Assembly: GCF_002631205.1 (NCBI RefSeq)
Contig: NZ_PDLO01000002.1
Coordinates: 620,001 to 684,000 of the forward strand
Direction: 5' to 3'
DNA: 64,000 nucleotides
Origin: Neolewinella marina
Lineage (GTDB): Bacteria; Bacteroidota; Bacteroidia; Chitinophagales; Saprospiraceae
The notes below the pieces were generated by a model. That model saw only the letters and a list, made by a program, of their open reading frames with translations. It was not told the origin of the DNA and made no database searches. Position 1 is the first letter of the stretch, and each line of letters starts with the position of its first letter. The translations under genes and the position numbers were made by a program. This document shows positions 1 to 8,176 of the stretch, piece after piece.

Positions 1-598
1 CGGGGTTGTCGATGTAGGTGATTTCGATCCCGTCGGGCGCCAGCAGTTGCCCCCACAGCGTATCCTCGTGGCCGTACCCCCTTACCTGGGGGAAGGGGTG
101 GGTGAGCAATACGTCCCGCTCGGCCATGAAATTGTTGCTCTGGAACTGCAGGTACTGCCCCTGGCGGCGGCGCGCGGGTGCCACGGTTTCCCGGTGACGG
201 CCGTAGCGCCAGTGCAGGAGGTAATCGGGATTCTCCGGCGGCTCTTCGGCGTAGGTCGTACCGCCCACCAGCACGGCCGCGGGCGGGGCGCTGAGGTAGC
301 GCACGAGCAGTTCGGGGTTGGGCCAGCTGTCGACATCCAGCATCAGCAGCCGGTTGCCGGCCGCGGCGCGCACCATCCGGTTGCGGATCTCGGCGCGGCC
401 CACGTTCTGGGGTAGCTCGGTATAGCGGACCCGCGGCATTTCCCGCAGTTCCCGGTTCAGCTCCCGCCACCGGTCCTCGCTGTGGTCATCGTAGACCAGG
501 ATCTCGAGCGATTCGCTTACGGCCTCTGCCTGCCGCAGCAGTTCCCGCACCAGGGGGCGGGCGTCGTACCCGAAGACGGGAATACAAATGGAAAGCAT
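1..598 (-). CDS. Family 2 glycosyltransferase, partial (C-terminus beyond window)
   Basis: The minus-strand frame opens at an ATG at 596-598 and stays open to the window edge, so about 199 N-terminal residues are present and the end is missing. The start MLSICIPVFGYD is the usual first beta strand of a GT-A family 2 glycosyltransferase. It is followed by the nucleotide-binding acidic region (LVYDDHSED) and by a metal-binding DxD-type segment (LMLDVDSWPN). Proteins of this family move a sugar from a nucleotide-sugar donor to a glycan, lipid or protein at the cytoplasmic side of the membrane. The substrate cannot be told from this part. The fold assignment is fairly secure. Confidence 0.8.
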   Translation of the reverse strand, partial: MLSICIPVFGYDARPLVRELLRQAEAVSESLEILVYDDHSEDRWRELNRELREMPRVRYTELPQNVGRAEIRNRMVRAAAGNRLLMLDVDSWPNPELLVRYLSAPPAAVLVGGTTYAEEPPENPDYLLHWRYGRHRETVAPARRRQGQYLQFQSNNFMAERDVLLTHPFPQVRGYGHEDTLWGQLLAPDGIEITYIDNP

Positions 599-683
599 AT
601 ACCTCAGTAATCGTGGTCAAAAATGGGGTCGGGGATCGCCCTGACCCTACTAACGTCGGCCGCTCCGGATTGCGCGTCCGGGA

Positions 684-1355
684 CTACCAATAGGGTTGCG
701 GCAGCTGGCGTACCCGAAGATCGTACATAAACCGATAATAGTTCGGCAGCGCCTCCGCGGTTCGCCCGCCCAGCCACTGGGCCGGGTAACCGTTGGCGAG
801 GCGGTAGGCGTCCTCGATGACGTCCGCCATTTGCTCGTAGTTGAAGGACAGCAGGGATTCGGCCGCCCGCAGACCGGGCAATCCCCCATAGTCGTAGCCC
901 GCCGCCGTGCGCTGGGCGGCCAGGGCCCGGGGAATGTAAAGGGCGCCGTGGTGGACGTACTGCCACACGTGGACCACCTCGTGCACCAGGGTGGGCTCGG
1001 AAATCGGGCCCCAGGAGTTTATGGTGTGAAAACTGACGTACAGAAAGCGGTACTGCCGCGGCCCCAGCTGCGCCCGCTCGTCGATGCGGATAAGGTCGTA
1101 GGGAACGCTGTCGCCAAAAATCGGCTGCAGCAGTATCCTCTCCCGGGGGCTCAGTCGCCGCAACCCCGGGGTGAGCCGGTTGCTCACGGCCTCGTAAAGG
1201 TCAAAGACGAACAGCAGGTCGAGGAACTGAAAAGCCCGGTCCGCCCAGGCCGTCGCGACGACGGAAGGGGGCAGGGGCCGGCGCAGACGGCGCCACCGCA
1301 GGCGGATGCGGGAAAGGATGCTTATGATGGAGATCAAGGCTTCGGGTTGCGGCAT
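684..1355 (-). CDS. Putative HExxH zinc-metallopeptidase-like protein (zincin), 223 aa
   Basis: The frame is open from 1553, but its first 66 codons run through the tRNA-like RNA at 1408-1559. I therefore place the start at the ATG at 1353-1355 (MPQPEAL); another ATG at 1376 is possible. Around residues 120-130 there is LVHEVVHVWQY, an HExxH motif that would bind zinc and place a catalytic glutamate. It resembles the DUF4157/vgr-related group of small zincins. There is no signal peptide, and residues 5-60 contain a hydrophobic, basic stretch. The C-terminal half is rich in Tyr, Arg and Ala. Substrate and role are unknown. It lies just downstream of the tRNA-like array on the same strand and could be co-transcribed with it. 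Confidence 0.6.
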   Translation of the reverse strand: MPQPEALISIISILSRIRLRWRRLRRPLPPSVVATAWADRAFQFLDLLFVFDLYEAVSNRLTPGLRRLSPRERILLQPIFGDSVPYDLIRIDERAQLGPRQYRFLYVSFHTINSWGPISEPTLVHEVVHVWQYVHHGALYIPRALAAQRTAAGYDYGGLPGLRAAESLLSFNYEQMADVIEDAYRLANGYPAQWLGGRTAEALPNYYRFMYDLRVRQLPQPYW

Positions 1356-1407
1356 GCAAACAACGCGGCCGCCCATTCGTATGTCGGGAAACCCGAATAA
1401 AGCGTAG

Positions 1408-1559
1408 CTGTAGGGGCAGGAGTCGAACCTGCACGGGGCGGTTAGCCACTTTTCAACGCTCCGGAGAGCGGCGCTCACGCGGAGCACTGGACGGTGGTTT
1501 ATCCCGGCCTCCCCACCCGCGAGACAAGCGGGCATGGCTGCCAATTTCATCACCCTACA
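1408..1559 (-). ncRNA. tRNA-like RNA with giant variable arm, copy 3 (152 nt)
   Basis: Read 5' to 3' on the minus strand. It has a 7-bp acceptor stem (TGTAGGG with CCCTACA) and a 3-bp D stem with a D loop that carries the GG pair. A 5-bp anticodon stem (CCCGC/GCGGG) closes a 7-nt loop TTGTCTC, and a 5-bp T stem carries the canonical loop TTCGACT. The unpaired discriminator is G, and CCA is not encoded. Between the anticodon and T stems lies a variable region of about 83 nt that folds as one long hairpin. Compared with the other two copies, this one has G-C where they have A-T in the acceptor stem, and CCAC/GTGG where they have CCC/GGG in the arm. The fold is therefore supported by compensatory change. 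The anticodon position reads GUC. Function is unknown. Confidence 0.75.
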
Positions 1560-1610
1560 AAATGGTACCCATCGGAAAATCGTGCTTCTCCGGAAAGGGG
1601 TACGTTATCG
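1560..1610 (-). repeat. 51-nt structured spacer between tRNA-like copies 2 and 3
   Basis: On the minus strand this spacer can form GTACCC/GGGTAC, then an inner CGGA/TCCG helix around the conserved loop GAAGCACGATTT. The other spacer (1761-1811) has the same length and the same loop but TGGA/TCCA in the inner helix. That is a compensatory pair change, so it is probably part of the RNA unit and not neutral filler. It could be a processing signal. It lacks the U-tract of an intrinsic terminator. Confidence 0.6.
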
Positions 1611-1760
1611 CTGTAAGGGCAGGAGTCGAACCTGCACGGGGCGGTTAGCCCGTTTCAGTGCTCCGGAGAGCATCACTCGTGCGGAGCGCTGAATAGGGTT
1701 TATCCCGACCTCCCCACCCGCGAGACAAGCGGGCATGGCTGCCAATTTCATCACCTTACA
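1611..1760 (-). ncRNA. tRNA-like RNA with giant variable arm, copy 2 (150 nt)
   Basis: This is the middle copy of the array. The acceptor stem is TGTAAGG/CCTTACA and the discriminator is G. The D arm, anticodon arm (loop TTGTCTC) and T arm (loop TTCGACT) are identical to those of the other copies. Its 81-nt variable region pairs GGGG/CCCC, GGT/ACC, CCC/GGG, TTCAG/CTGAA, GCTCCG/CGGAGC and an apical GAGT/GCTC around GAT. The apical helix has a G-T wobble where copy 1 has G-C. The internal loop CGGGATAAA opposite CTA is the same in all three copies. No protein-coding function is indicated for this strand. Confidence 0.75.
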
Positions 1761-1811
1761 AAATGGTACCCGCTGGAAAATCGTGCTTCTCCAATAATGG
1801 GTACGTTATCG
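1761..1811 (-). repeat. 51-nt structured spacer between tRNA-like copies 1 and 2
   Basis: It has the same layout as the spacer at 1560-1610: GTACCC/GGGTAC outer helix, TGGA/TCCA inner helix, and loop GAAGCACGATTT. It follows the discriminator base of copy 1 directly. Spacer plus RNA gives a unit period of about 201-203 bp. Confidence 0.6.
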
Positions 1812-1961
1812 CTGTAAGGGCAGGAGTCGAACCTGCACGGGGCGGTTAGCCCGTTTCAGTGCTCCGGAGAGCATCGCTCACGCGGAGCGCTGAACTGGGT
1901 TTATCCCGACCTCCCCACCCGCGAGACAAGCGGGCATGGCTGCCAATTTCATCACCTTACA
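1812..1961 (-). ncRNA. tRNA-like RNA with giant variable arm, copy 1 (150 nt, promoter-proximal)
   Basis: This is the first copy in the direction of transcription. It has the full cloverleaf: acceptor TGTAAGG/CCTTACA; positions 8-9 TG; D stem ATG/CAT with an 11-nt loop containing GG; anticodon stem CCCGC/GCGGG with loop TTGTCTC; T stem GCAGG/CCTGC with loop TTCGACT; discriminator G. The variable region is 81 nt and forms an irregular hairpin of about 29 bp. Ordinary class II tRNAs (Leu, Ser, Sec) have roughly 10-24 nt there. The GUC at 34-36, C38 and G73 match known aspartate identity bases, but U37 is unusual for a decoding tRNA. Aspartate charging is only a hypothesis. Confidence 0.75.
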
Positions 1962-2184
1962 AATTATGAACGCCGCCGTTGCTTCGTCCTTGCATTAGCA
2001 AAGATGCAATCATTGACCCCAAACATACAACGTTTCGCAATGATTTTGGATTAGATTTATCGTTCATCAAATGAAACGCCATATATCTTTGATTAAATTC
2101 AAAACGATACCCATTTCCCGCATTCCCTTTCGATAATTGACAAGACTGTTTCCGGGCAATATGCGCGGGGTCTTTCCCTCCGAT
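1962..2184 (-). promoter_or_regulatory. Leader and candidate promoter of the tRNA-like array
   Basis: This 223-bp stretch without a gene is much more AT-rich than its surroundings. On the minus strand a TATGTTTG at 2020-2027 fits the Bacteroidota -7 consensus TAnnTTTG. It would start transcription about 50 nt before copy 1. No convincing -33 element was found at the usual distance. An inverted repeat TTGCAT-N8-ATGCAA lies at 1990-2009, between the box and the RNA, and could be an operator or a leader hairpin. It may also carry the 3' end of the SET gene transcript. Confidence 0.4.
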
Positions 2185-2550
2185 TCAGAACCACACCTCT
2201 TCCCCCCCACCAACCACGTAGTCAATGAGCAATTCCTGCCCCGCGGCGATGGGCATCCGGGCCGTAAACCGGATCTGGTCGAAGTCGTAATCCATCTCGA
2301 AATCCAGGTTCGGGGTGGTGGAGTGGTTATAGAGCGAGCCGTACCCCAGGGCAATGGCGGCCCCTTCTCCGTCCCAAACGAAGTAGTAGTCGTGCAGCCC
2401 CGTGGCGTGGATGGCTTGCCGGTCCTCGGCGCTGAGTACGACCACGGGGGCCAGCTCCACAACGGTGCCCGCCGCGATGGCCTCCGCGGTAAAAACCCCC
2501 CGCCCCCCGAGGGGGCTGGGCCGGATGTAGAGAAAGGGGAGGTGAAGCAT
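2185..2550 (-). CDS. SET-domain protein, 121 aa
   Basis: This is a compact protein made almost wholly of a SET domain. The N-terminal part has the turn GGRGVFTAEAIAAGTVVE. The SAM-binding and pseudoknot motifs follow as YNHSTTPN near residues 74-81 and GQELLIDY near 103-110. SET proteins normally methylate lysine side chains with S-adenosylmethionine. Short bacterial versions are widespread and mostly uncharacterised, so the target is unknown. It is transcribed just after moxR (26 bp apart) on the same strand, so the two may share a message. Confidence 0.8.
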   Translation of the reverse strand: MLHLPFLYIRPSPLGGRGVFTAEAIAAGTVVELAPVVVLSAEDRQAIHATGLHDYYFVWDGEGAAIALGYGSLYNHSTTPNLDFEMDYDFDQIRFTARMPIAAGQELLIDYVVGGGEEVWF

Positions 2551-2576
2551 GGTTGGGGTTTGGCAGCGCCGCTACC

Positions 2577-3548
<972 letters not shown>

Positions 3549-3669
3549 GGGCGGTACGGTAGCGTGGGGTTTGGGTTAATTCGGGGTGGAGTGGTCCACT
3601 TACAGCAGGGCAGATGGCCGGGTCAGGCCAGCGCCGTACGGAAAACGGGCAATCCGCATTCAAGGTATG

Positions 3670-5211
3670 TCATAGTTTACGGTTGGTCGCTCCGTTTGTT
3701 GCCCCCCGCCAGCTTTTCCAGGCCAGTCGCCCCAGGCCCACCGCTCCCAGCAGGAACAACAGCATGGCCGGGAAACCACCCAGGGTGGAAATGAGGCGTA
3801 TGCCGTCCAGCCCCGCGTAGCTGACCAGCACCCAGGCCGTGAGACCAATCGTGGCGCCCCAGAGCAGCTTCATCCCCAGGGGCGCCTCGGCGGAGGCCGG
3901 CCCGGTATCGCGCATGCAGAGGGCGCTCATCGCCGACACGTTGGAATCCGCCGCCGTCACGTAGGACAGGAACACCAGTAGGAGAAACAGCAGGGCAGTT
4001 ACGGCTAGTCCCGGCAGTTCCGCCAGCAGGGCGTAGGCCACCGCCTCCGGCCCACCGGCGGTGAGGGCCGTCGTGAGCACGCCCCCACCCTGCCCATCGA
4101 TCATCACGGCCGTGCCTCCGAAGGCCACCATCCATCCCGCCCCGAAGAGGGAGGTGAACAGGAGGTTCACTTCGATGAAGCGCCGCACCGTATAGCCGCG
4201 GGCCAGCCGCCCCAGAAAGAGGGCGGTGATCGGCGCCCAGGCGTACCAGTTGGCCCAGTAGAAGCCGGTCCAGGCGTGGCTCCAGGCTTCGGGGATGCCG
4301 GAGTCGAAGCCCAGGTTCCGCGCCCAGAAGGTAGCCAGGTAGTCGGCCAGCCCCCCGCCCGCCAGCCGGAGGGTGTCGAGGGTAGGGCCCGCGAGAAAGA
4401 CGAAACCCGCCAGCAGCATGAAGCCGATGATGTTGTAATTGGAAAGGAGCCGGATACCCCGCTGCAGGCCCGTGGCCGCCGAGATGCTGAAGGCGGTGAC
4501 CACCACGCCAATGATCACGGCCAATCGACCGGGTGTGGCACCCGTCGCTCCGCCGCCGAAGTAGCCAGACAGCCCCCCGCTCAATGCCAGACTCCCCGCG
4601 CCCAGGGCCGCGGCCATCCCGGCCACCAGGGCGAACAGGCACAGTGCGTCGATGATGGCCCCGCCGTGGGTGTGTACCCGGGGCCCCAGCAGCGGCCGCA
4701 GCAGGGTACTGAGGGAAAAGGGCTGTCCGTGACTGTAAAACCCGAGGGCAAATAACAGTCCGCCCACCGTATAGATGGCGTAAGGCGTGAGGGTCCAGTG
4801 CAGGAACAGGGTGGAAAGGGCAAATACGGCCGGATTCTCCTCCCCGGCCGGGGGTGGGTCACTGAAGTGGTAGATCGGCTCGGCAATCCCCCAGAACAGG
4901 ATGCCGGTAGCAATGGTGGTACAGGCCGTGACGGCAAACCAGCGCCAGGGGGTGAGCAGGCGGGTGGCTCCGGCCCCACCGATGACGGTCCGGCCCAGCG
5001 GAGAAAGGTAGACGGCCAGCAGCAGGGGCAGGTAAGCGGTACACGACCAGGAAAAGAGCCAGTCGAAGTGGGCCAGCACCCAGTCGCTCGCGCCCTGGGC
5101 CGCCGCGATCAGGCCCACCGGCTCCCGCAGGGCCACCACGGCACAGCCGAGCAGCGGCAGCAGGGGCGGCAGCAGAACGGCGTAGCGGATGCGGGAGAGG
5201 GTATCGGGCAA
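3670..5211 (-). CDS. BCCT family betaine/carnitine/choline transporter
   Basis: The 513-residue membrane protein has about 12 predicted hydrophobic segments. The BCCT signature GILFWGIAEPIYHF lies near residues 102-115, and a tryptophan-rich segment HAWTGFYWANWYAWAP corresponds to the substrate-binding TM8 region. BCCT carriers take up trimethylammonium compounds such as glycine betaine or choline, driven by Na+ or H+, and often respond to osmotic stress. The gene sits 15 bp downstream of the dipeptidase-like gene on the same strand and close to a divergent choline-type symporter (6006-7571). That supports a quaternary-amine substrate. The C-terminal regulatory extension is short. Confidence 0.88.
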   Translation of the reverse strand: MPDTLSRIRYAVLLPPLLPLLGCAVVALREPVGLIAAAQGASDWVLAHFDWLFSWSCTAYLPLLLAVYLSPLGRTVIGGAGATRLLTPWRWFAVTACTTIATGILFWGIAEPIYHFSDPPPAGEENPAVFALSTLFLHWTLTPYAIYTVGGLLFALGFYSHGQPFSLSTLLRPLLGPRVHTHGGAIIDALCLFALVAGMAAALGAGSLALSGGLSGYFGGGATGATPGRLAVIIGVVVTAFSISAATGLQRGIRLLSNYNIIGFMLLAGFVFLAGPTLDTLRLAGGGLADYLATFWARNLGFDSGIPEAWSHAWTGFYWANWYAWAPITALFLGRLARGYTVRRFIEVNLLFTSLFGAGWMVAFGGTAVMIDGQGGGVLTTALTAGGPEAVAYALLAELPGLAVTALLFLLLVFLSYVTAADSNVSAMSALCMRDTGPASAEAPLGMKLLWGATIGLTAWVLVSYAGLDGIRLISTLGGFPAMLLFLLGAVGLGRLAWKSWRGATNGATNRKL

Positions 5212-5226
5212 GAGGGAGCGTTTTGC

Positions 5227-5928
5227 CTACGGACAGGGCCACGTCCACTCGCTGAGCGGAAAACGGGGCCCCCGGAAGTTGAAATGCCACCACTCCGTTC
5301 GAATGGTGGCGAAGCCATACCGTACCATCGCATCCTGCAGGATGCGGCGGTTTTCGCCCGCTGGCGCCGGCAAATTGGTAGTGGTGGTATAGGCCTCCTC
5401 CCCGAAGAAATCGTAGGGGGTTCCCATCTCGAGTTCCTCACCCGTCGTCCGGTTCACCAGGGTGAGGTCGGCCGCCGCGCCCCGGCTGTGGACGCTGCCC
5501 CGGGCCGGGTGGGCCACGTAGCGGGCGTCGGGCATCACGTCCCACAGCCGCTGCTGGTAGGGGCCCGGCCGGTAGCAATCGAACAGCTTGAGGCCCAGCC
5601 CGCGCCTGCCCAGGTCCTCGTGGACCGCCAGCAGGGCCCGGGCCACCGCCGGCCGGAAAAAGCAGCGGCCACAATCGTAGATCTGCTGTTCCATGAAGTT
5701 GTTGTCGGTAGCGTAGCGGATTTCGAGAACGATACTGGAATCCAGCCGGATCAGTTCCGTCCACTCCGAAGTGTCGTAGTCCACCGGAGCCGGGAGCGAT
5801 GGTGGTGGAGGCGGGGCCGGAGCCAGAGCTACGGGAAAGGGCACCTCCTGTCCACCCGGCTCCGGGTTGCCGCGGTCGCAGGCGGTGAACAGCAGGGCAA
5901 GCAGCAGGGAAAAGGCAAGGCGTGGCAT
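5227..5928 (-). CDS. D-Ala-D-Ala dipeptidase-like lipoprotein (peptidase M15D, VanX/DdpX type)
   Basis: I chose the ATG at 5926-5928 because it gives a lipoprotein signal peptide (MPRLAFSLLLALLFTACDRG) with Cys at residue 17. The longer frame from 5991 would bury it. The mature protein carries the M15 zinc-site motifs: HSRGAAADLTL (SxHxxGxAxD) near residues 146-156, and EWWHF near residue 213. DCYRP near the middle is also typical. Such enzymes cut D-Ala-D-Ala, freeing D-alanine from peptidoglycan fragments. With a lipoprotein anchor a periplasmic recycling role fits better than vancomycin resistance. No vanHA genes are near. Confidence 0.85.
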   Translation of the reverse strand: MPRLAFSLLLALLFTACDRGNPEPGGQEVPFPVALAPAPPPPPSLPAPVDYDTSEWTELIRLDSSIVLEIRYATDNNFMEQQIYDCGRCFFRPAVARALLAVHEDLGRRGLGLKLFDCYRPGPYQQRLWDVMPDARYVAHPARGSVHSRGAAADLTLVNRTTGEELEMGTPYDFFGEEAYTTTTNLPAPAGENRRILQDAMVRYGFATIRTEWWHFNFRGPRFPLSEWTWPCP

Positions 5929-5947
5929 GGTGGGTAAAGTATGGATT

Positions 5948-5981
5948 TTGCCGGCGAGTAAGGTCCCGGCAGAGTACTTTG
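5948..5981 (+). promoter_or_regulatory. Candidate Bacteroidota promoter for the CHT-like symporter
   Basis: A TTG at 5948-5950 and TACTTTG at 5975-5981 are 24 nt apart. This is slightly longer than usual for TTG/TAnnTTTG promoters, and the -7 box lacks one base. The box lies 24 bp before the ATG at 6006 and overlaps the region just before the divergent dipeptidase gene. Confidence 0.35.
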
Positions 5982-6005
5982 TGCCCTTCACCCCGCAACT
6001 GCCCC

Positions 6006-7571
6006 ATGCCCCTCCGTTCCCAAGGACTTCCCCTGCTGCTCCTCGGCACCCTGTTGGGGGGGGCGGCGGCCTACCTCTATTGGTTTACCGAGGAGGACGT
6101 GCACTGGCCGGCCTTTTTCAGCATGGCGGTCTTCTACGCCGTAGTTTACTACATCGGCGCCCGGGCCGCTGGACGGCGGCGGGAGGAGGACAACGACGCC
6201 GACGGCATGATGCTGGCCGGCCGCAGCCTGCCCCTCTACCTGGCCATTTTCACCATGAGCGCCACCTGGGTCGGCGGCGGCTTCATCAACGGGACGGCGG
6301 AATACACCGCCACCCAGGGGCTGGTGTGGGTACAGGCCCCCTGGGGCTACGCCCTCTCGCTGGTGATCGGCGGACTATTCTTCGCCCGCACCATGCGGCG
6401 GCGGCGCTACCGCACCATGCTCGACCCCCTGACCGAGCGCTACGGCGAGCGGCTGACGGCCGTGCTGTTCCTGCCCGCCCTCACGGGGGAGCTATTCTGG
6501 ACCGCCGCCATCCTCACCGCCCTGGGGGCCACCTTCGGCACCGTACTCGGCATCGACCTCACCACCGCCATCCTGCTTTCGGCTACTATTGCCGTGGCCT
6601 ATACCGCCCTGGGGGGATTGTGGGCGGTAGCCATGACGGACGTGGTGCAGTTGCTTATCCTCTTCATCGGCCTGGCCCTCATCGTACCCTTTGCCCTGTC
6701 GTACACCGGAGGGCTCGGGGCTACCTGGACTGCTTACCGCGACACCTTCGGCGCGGCGGCCAGTCCCTTCCCTTCGCGGGAGGCGCTTGGCGGGGCGTAC
6801 TGGACGTGGTGGGATTATGCCCTGCTGCTCGTCTTCGGCGGTATCCCCTGGCAGGTCTACTTCCAGCGGGTACTGGCGGCCCGGGATGAGAACACGGCCG
6901 TCCGTCTCAGTCTGATTGCCGGCGTGGTGTGCCTGCTGGCCGCCGTCGCTCCGGTATTGATCGGAATGATCTCCGCCACGGTCGACTGGTCGCTGATCGC
7001 CGCCGGGCCTCCCCCCGACGCCAGCGCCACCCTGCCCTGGGTAGTGCGCTACCTGACCAATCCGGTAGTGGCGGTCATCGGCCTCGGAGCCGTTGCCGCT
7101 GCCGTAATGTCCAGCGTAGACAGCAGCGTGCTCAGCGCCAGCAGCATGGGAGTCTGGAACGTCTACAAACCCCTGGTGGATCCCGGGATGCCGGACAGCC
7201 GGCTGGCCGTATTGATTCAACGGTGTATCTGGATCGTCGGAGTGGCGGCCACCCTAATCGCTTTCCAGGTAAGGAGCGTCTACGCCCTCTGGTTCCTGTG
7301 TTCCGACTTCGTCTACTGCCTGCTCTTTCCGGCTCTGGTCTGCGCCCTCTTCGATCCCCGGACCAACCGCTACGGTGCCCTGGCCGGTTTTGGGCTGGCC
7401 GCCCTGCTGCGTTTCGGCGGTGGTGACGCTACCCTGGGGTTACCAGCCTTCCTGCCCTACCCCGCCGACTTCCCCTTCCGGACCACGGCCATGCTGGCCG
7501 GATTGCTGGCCAGCATGGCCGTGTCCCGCCTGACCCCTAACCAGCGGCTTCCGGACTCCAGCCACCGATAA
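6006..7571 (+). CDS. Sodium:solute symporter, high-affinity choline transporter (CHT1)-like
   Basis: The start at 6006 (MPLRSQGLPLLLLG) is preferred over an upstream ATG that would overlap the divergent lipoprotein gene. The 521-residue protein has about 13 hydrophobic segments. Several stretches closely resemble animal CHT1 (SLC5A7): GGGFINGTAEYTATQGLVW near residue 90, GGIPWQVYFQRVL, GLGAVAAAVMSSVDSSVLSA and a following YALWFLCSDFVY. CHT1 imports choline with Na+ and Cl-. The resemblance and the nearby BCCT gene point to choline or a related amine. Substrate is inferred; membership of the SSS family is clear. Confidence 0.87.
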   Translation: MPLRSQGLPLLLLGTLLGGAAAYLYWFTEEDVHWPAFFSMAVFYAVVYYIGARAAGRRREEDNDADGMMLAGRSLPLYLAIFTMSATWVGGGFINGTAEYTATQGLVWVQAPWGYALSLVIGGLFFARTMRRRRYRTMLDPLTERYGERLTAVLFLPALTGELFWTAAILTALGATFGTVLGIDLTTAILLSATIAVAYTALGGLWAVAMTDVVQLLILFIGLALIVPFALSYTGGLGATWTAYRDTFGAAASPFPSREALGGAYWTWWDYALLLVFGGIPWQVYFQRVLAARDENTAVRLSLIAGVVCLLAAVAPVLIGMISATVDWSLIAAGPPPDASATLPWVVRYLTNPVVAVIGLGAVAAAVMSSVDSSVLSASSMGVWNVYKPLVDPGMPDSRLAVLIQRCIWIVGVAATLIAFQVRSVYALWFLCSDFVYCLLFPALVCALFDPRTNRYGALAGFGLAALLRFGGGDATLGLPAFLPYPADFPFRTTAMLAGLLASMAVSRLTPNQRLPDSSHR

Positions 7572-7650
7572 GCCGCCCCCGGAAAAAGCGGTTAATTGTC
7601 GCACTTCAGCCAAAATAGATGAACGTCTGGGCAATTTCTGTATTTCGCCC

Positions 7651-7680
7651 TTGACTATTGAACATCCAAGGCCGTATATT
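7651..7680 (+). promoter_or_regulatory. Candidate promoter upstream of the proline-rich protein
   Basis: TTGACT at 7651-7656 and TATATT at 7675-7680 are 18 bp apart in an AT-rich stretch. The spacing and sequence look like a sigma-70-type promoter rather than the TAnnTTTG type. It lies about 90 bp before the ATG at 7769, leaving a leader of roughly 80 nt. Confidence 0.35.
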
Positions 7681-7768
7681 ACTTGTGGAGTTGGTCTATT
7701 GCCAATTCCGATTATTAGGTTTTGACTTACGCAACACTGAACCTTTTGGTTCGCTTGAACAACACAAC

Positions 7769-8176
7769 ATGAAGTTTTTTACCTCGCCGTATATGATGGC
7801 GGTGGCAACTATCATCTATATGGTAGTTGGAACTGTCAGGGATGCCTACTTCCCCTCTCCCGAGACACCCGTTGTATCGGCTCCCCCGCCTGCGAACTCA
7901 GGTCCCTTCCTGGCCGGACCACCCGCCGCGACCGCTTCACCATCCACCTTTATCACATCCTTTACTTCCTACTCCCCGGAGGCGGCCGGCCATTTGACCG
8001 GCCACCGCCTTGAGCCACGGCCGGAGTGCGAGCATACCGCCCCCACCGCCGTGCTTGCGGAGAGCGCGCCGGCCAGTAGCAGAGATACGACCGCCTACGC
8101 CGTTCAAGATCCCGTTGCCCCCGCCCCCCAGCAGGCATTGCCGGAGACCTCCCTGCTGCTTGTAGAGGGTCTCTAG
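7769..8176 (+). CDS. Hypothetical protein with N-terminal membrane anchor and Pro/Ala/Thr-rich tail
   Basis: I place the start at 7769 (MKFFTSPYMMAVATIIYMVV), giving 135 aa; an upstream ATG at 7658 lies within the candidate promoter. Residues 7-21 form a hydrophobic segment that could be an anchor or an uncleaved signal. The rest is low-complexity and rich in Pro, Ala, Ser and Thr with no recognisable domain, so it is probably disordered and outside the membrane. Its stop TAG overlaps the stop of the convergent flavoprotein gene by two bases at CTAG. No family is recognised. Confidence 0.5.
   Translation: MKFFTSPYMMAVATIIYMVVGTVRDAYFPSPETPVVSAPPPANSGPFLAGPPAATASPSTFITSFTSYSPEAAGHLTGHRLEPRPECEHTAPTAVLAESAPASSRDTTAYAVQDPVAPAPQQALPETSLLLVEGL

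Noticed and set aside
1356-1553. N-terminal extension of the zincin ORF to 1553
   Set aside because: It would translate through the structured tRNA-like RNA, and the peptide there has no family resemblance. The ATG at 1355 is enough.
1408-1961. Possible CRISPR array or simple tandem repeat
   Set aside because: Units are ~200 bp with 51-nt spacers that are near-identical, and the repeats fold as tRNA-like RNAs. CRISPR repeats are 20-50 bp with unique spacers.
1408-1961. tRNA-Leu with group I intron, or tmRNA
   Set aside because: The extra sequence is in the variable arm, not the anticodon loop, and lacks group I core motifs. There is no tmRNA-type open reading frame or GGGG-type 5' end.
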